Source: Treponema sp. (GTDB taxonomy: Bacteria; Spirochaetota; Spirochaetia; Treponematales; Treponemataceae). From it: a stretch of 50,755 nt of DNA. A model generated the notes under the pieces. It made no database searches, had not been told where the DNA came from, and was given only the letters and a program-made list of their open reading frames with translations. This document shows, piece after piece, positions 50,096-50,755 of this stretch. Position 1 is the first letter of the stretch. The number at the start of each line of letters is the position of its first letter. The DNA lies in contig JAKSTJ010000015.1 of NCBI GenBank assembly GCA_024402635.1, positions 1 to 50,755 of the forward strand, read 5' to 3'. A program made the position numbers and the translations under genes.

Positions 50096-50533
50096 CTAAA
50101 AAAGCTGATTTACTACTATACTTTGAGGTTTTGACTGAACAATCTGTCCAGCTTTTGAATAAACTTTATTTCTTCTTTGAGGAACAGCATTGTCTATTAC
50201 CCCCTGAATAAAGTCTTTTGTTATATTTACATATTTACTGAATGCTTCATTTTCAATTTTACATTTCAAAAGTTTTGCTCTTAATGCTGAAAGTTTTTCA
50301 GAATAAGGTTTTAACTCTTCATTGCTCATGGAAACCTGAATTGAATCTCTTTTAATGTCTAAGTTCTGAAAACAAGTACTTAATGTATTCATTTCTACAA
50401 TAATCTTATTTAAATCTTCCCAGTTTTTTTCACTGACAGCTTTTTTTAAGCTTGTATGATTTACCATAATATTATCAAGAATTTTTTCTTCATCATTTAA
50501 TATTGTATTAAAATCCAACTGATTCATTTCCAT
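50096..50533 (-). CDS. flgN: FlgN-family flagellar export chaperone
   Basis: FlgN binds the C-termini of FlgK and FlgL before export. The 145-residue protein is almost wholly helical (ILNDEEKILDNIMVNHTSLKKAV, then LNKIIVEMNTLSTCFQNLDIKRDSI) and ends in a basic, disordered tail (PQRRNKVYSKAGQIV). Identification rests on the size, the helical pattern and its position directly before flgK. GAGGT precedes the ATG. It leads the operon flgN-flgK-flgL-fliW-csrA. Confidence 0.82.
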   Translation of the reverse strand: MEMNQLDFNTILNDEEKILDNIMVNHTSLKKAVSEKNWEDLNKIIVEMNTLSTCFQNLDIKRDSIQVSMSNEELKPYSEKLSALRAKLLKCKIENEAFSKYVNITKDFIQGVIDNAVPQRRNKVYSKAGQIVQSKPQSIVVNQLF

Positions 50534-50569
50534 AATCTTACCTCATTTAAAGTACATGGCTTCAGTTGA

Positions 50570-50596
50570 TTATCGGATTGTGAAAATTTTAGTTAA
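50570..50596 (-). promoter_or_regulatory. Sigma-28-like promoter of the flgN operon
   Basis: On the minus strand TTAA (50593-50596) is followed after 15 bases by TCCGATAA (50577-50570), against the consensus TAAA-N15-GCCGATAA. The flgN ATG is about 30 bases beyond the predicted start. Confidence 0.55.
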
Positions 50597-50650
50597 GCAA
50601 AAAATTTAATAAATTTGAATCTTTTTTCTTATAATATAACGGTTATCTAC

Positions 50651-50679
50651 TTGACGAAATATTCTTAAACATTTATATT
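50651..50679 (+). promoter_or_regulatory. Promoter of tRNA-His
   Basis: TTGACG (50651-50656) and TATATT (50674-50679) have a 17-base spacer, 22 bases before the tRNA. Confidence 0.85.
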
Positions 50680-50701
50680 AAAAAAGTCTCTTATGACATA
50701 T

Positions 50702-50755
50702 GGTGCCTATAGTTCAGCGGTAGAGCGCCAGATTGTGGATCTGGTTGTCGTCGGT
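50702..50755 (+). tRNA. tRNA-His (GTG), cut by window edge
   Basis: The extra G(-1) at 50702, which is diagnostic of tRNA-His, is encoded. It is followed by acceptor GTGCCTA, D-arm GTTC/GAGC, and an anticodon stem GCCAGA-like/TCTGG with a loop holding GTG. The T-arm begins GTCGG before the window ends, so the 3' third is missing. Confidence 0.92.

Noticed and set aside
1..50755. Mobile elements, CRISPR arrays, phage genes
   Set aside because: No transposase, integrase, terminal inverted repeat with target duplication, or regularly spaced repeat was seen.

Overview
The window is an AT-rich chromosome segment from a spirochaete, most probably a host-associated (gut, rumen or oral type) member of Treponema. 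The reasons are two periplasmic-type FlaB flagellins with flaG and fliD beside an flgN-flgK-flgL-fliW-csrA operon, many short secreted or lipidated proteins with spirochaete-style signal peptides, and a NrdD/NrdG class III ribonucleotide reductase, which points to anaerobic life. It is ordinary chromosome: I see no transposase, integrase, phage gene or CRISPR array.

Layout. 147-2553 (minus): miaA, rpoZ and a cytoplasmic serine beta-lactamase/esterase. 2688-5100 (plus): an FGGY pentulose kinase and araD, a pentose catabolic pair. 5220-10495 (plus): recO-pdp/deoA-recJ-M23 peptidase. 10492-15718 (minus): a membrane-anchored protein, ligA, trmB, a lipoprotein and a protein with a degenerate GHKL-like C-terminus. 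15819-23628 (plus): a multi-pass membrane protein, then dinB, whose reading frame continues without a stop into a very large secreted beta-rich protein. 23632-28402 (minus): NHL/VWA and TPR proteins, surE and an atypical galactokinase-like GHMP kinase. 28516-34520 (plus): lnt, then nrdR, nrdD, a separately encoded glycyl-radical plus redoxin protein, and nrdG. A Met-type tRNA follows at 34587. 34989-39245: two secreted proteins, nrnA, a sigma-factor-like gene behind a sigma-54 promoter, and rdgB. 39246-46189 (plus): flaB, flaB, flaG, fliD, two small unknowns, tsaE and tsaB. 46228-50533 (minus): flgN-flgK-flgL-fliW-csrA. A tRNA-His is cut by the right edge.

How parts work together. The class III reductase is split: NrdD ends just after its zinc-binding region, and the glycyl-radical motif RIVGYY lies in the next gene, fused to a CPNC glutaredoxin/NrdH-like domain. 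Both transcription units carry paired NrdR-box-like half-sites with identical spacing, so the pieces appear co-regulated. The flagellar block pairs flagellin genes that have long structured leaders with the FliW-CsrA switch: the first flaB leader has an AAGGA in a hairpin loop and a second over the Shine-Dalgarno. The second flaB is preceded by a well-formed three-way-junction RNA that I do not recognise. nrnA is followed by a near-perfect sigma-54 promoter with two upstream direct repeats, driving a sigma-like regulator just before the flagellin locus.

The observations I rate highest are the split NrdD with its spare-part/redoxin fusion, the dinB-surface protein fusion (one base away from a normal ATGA overlap), and the three-way-junction leader RNA.
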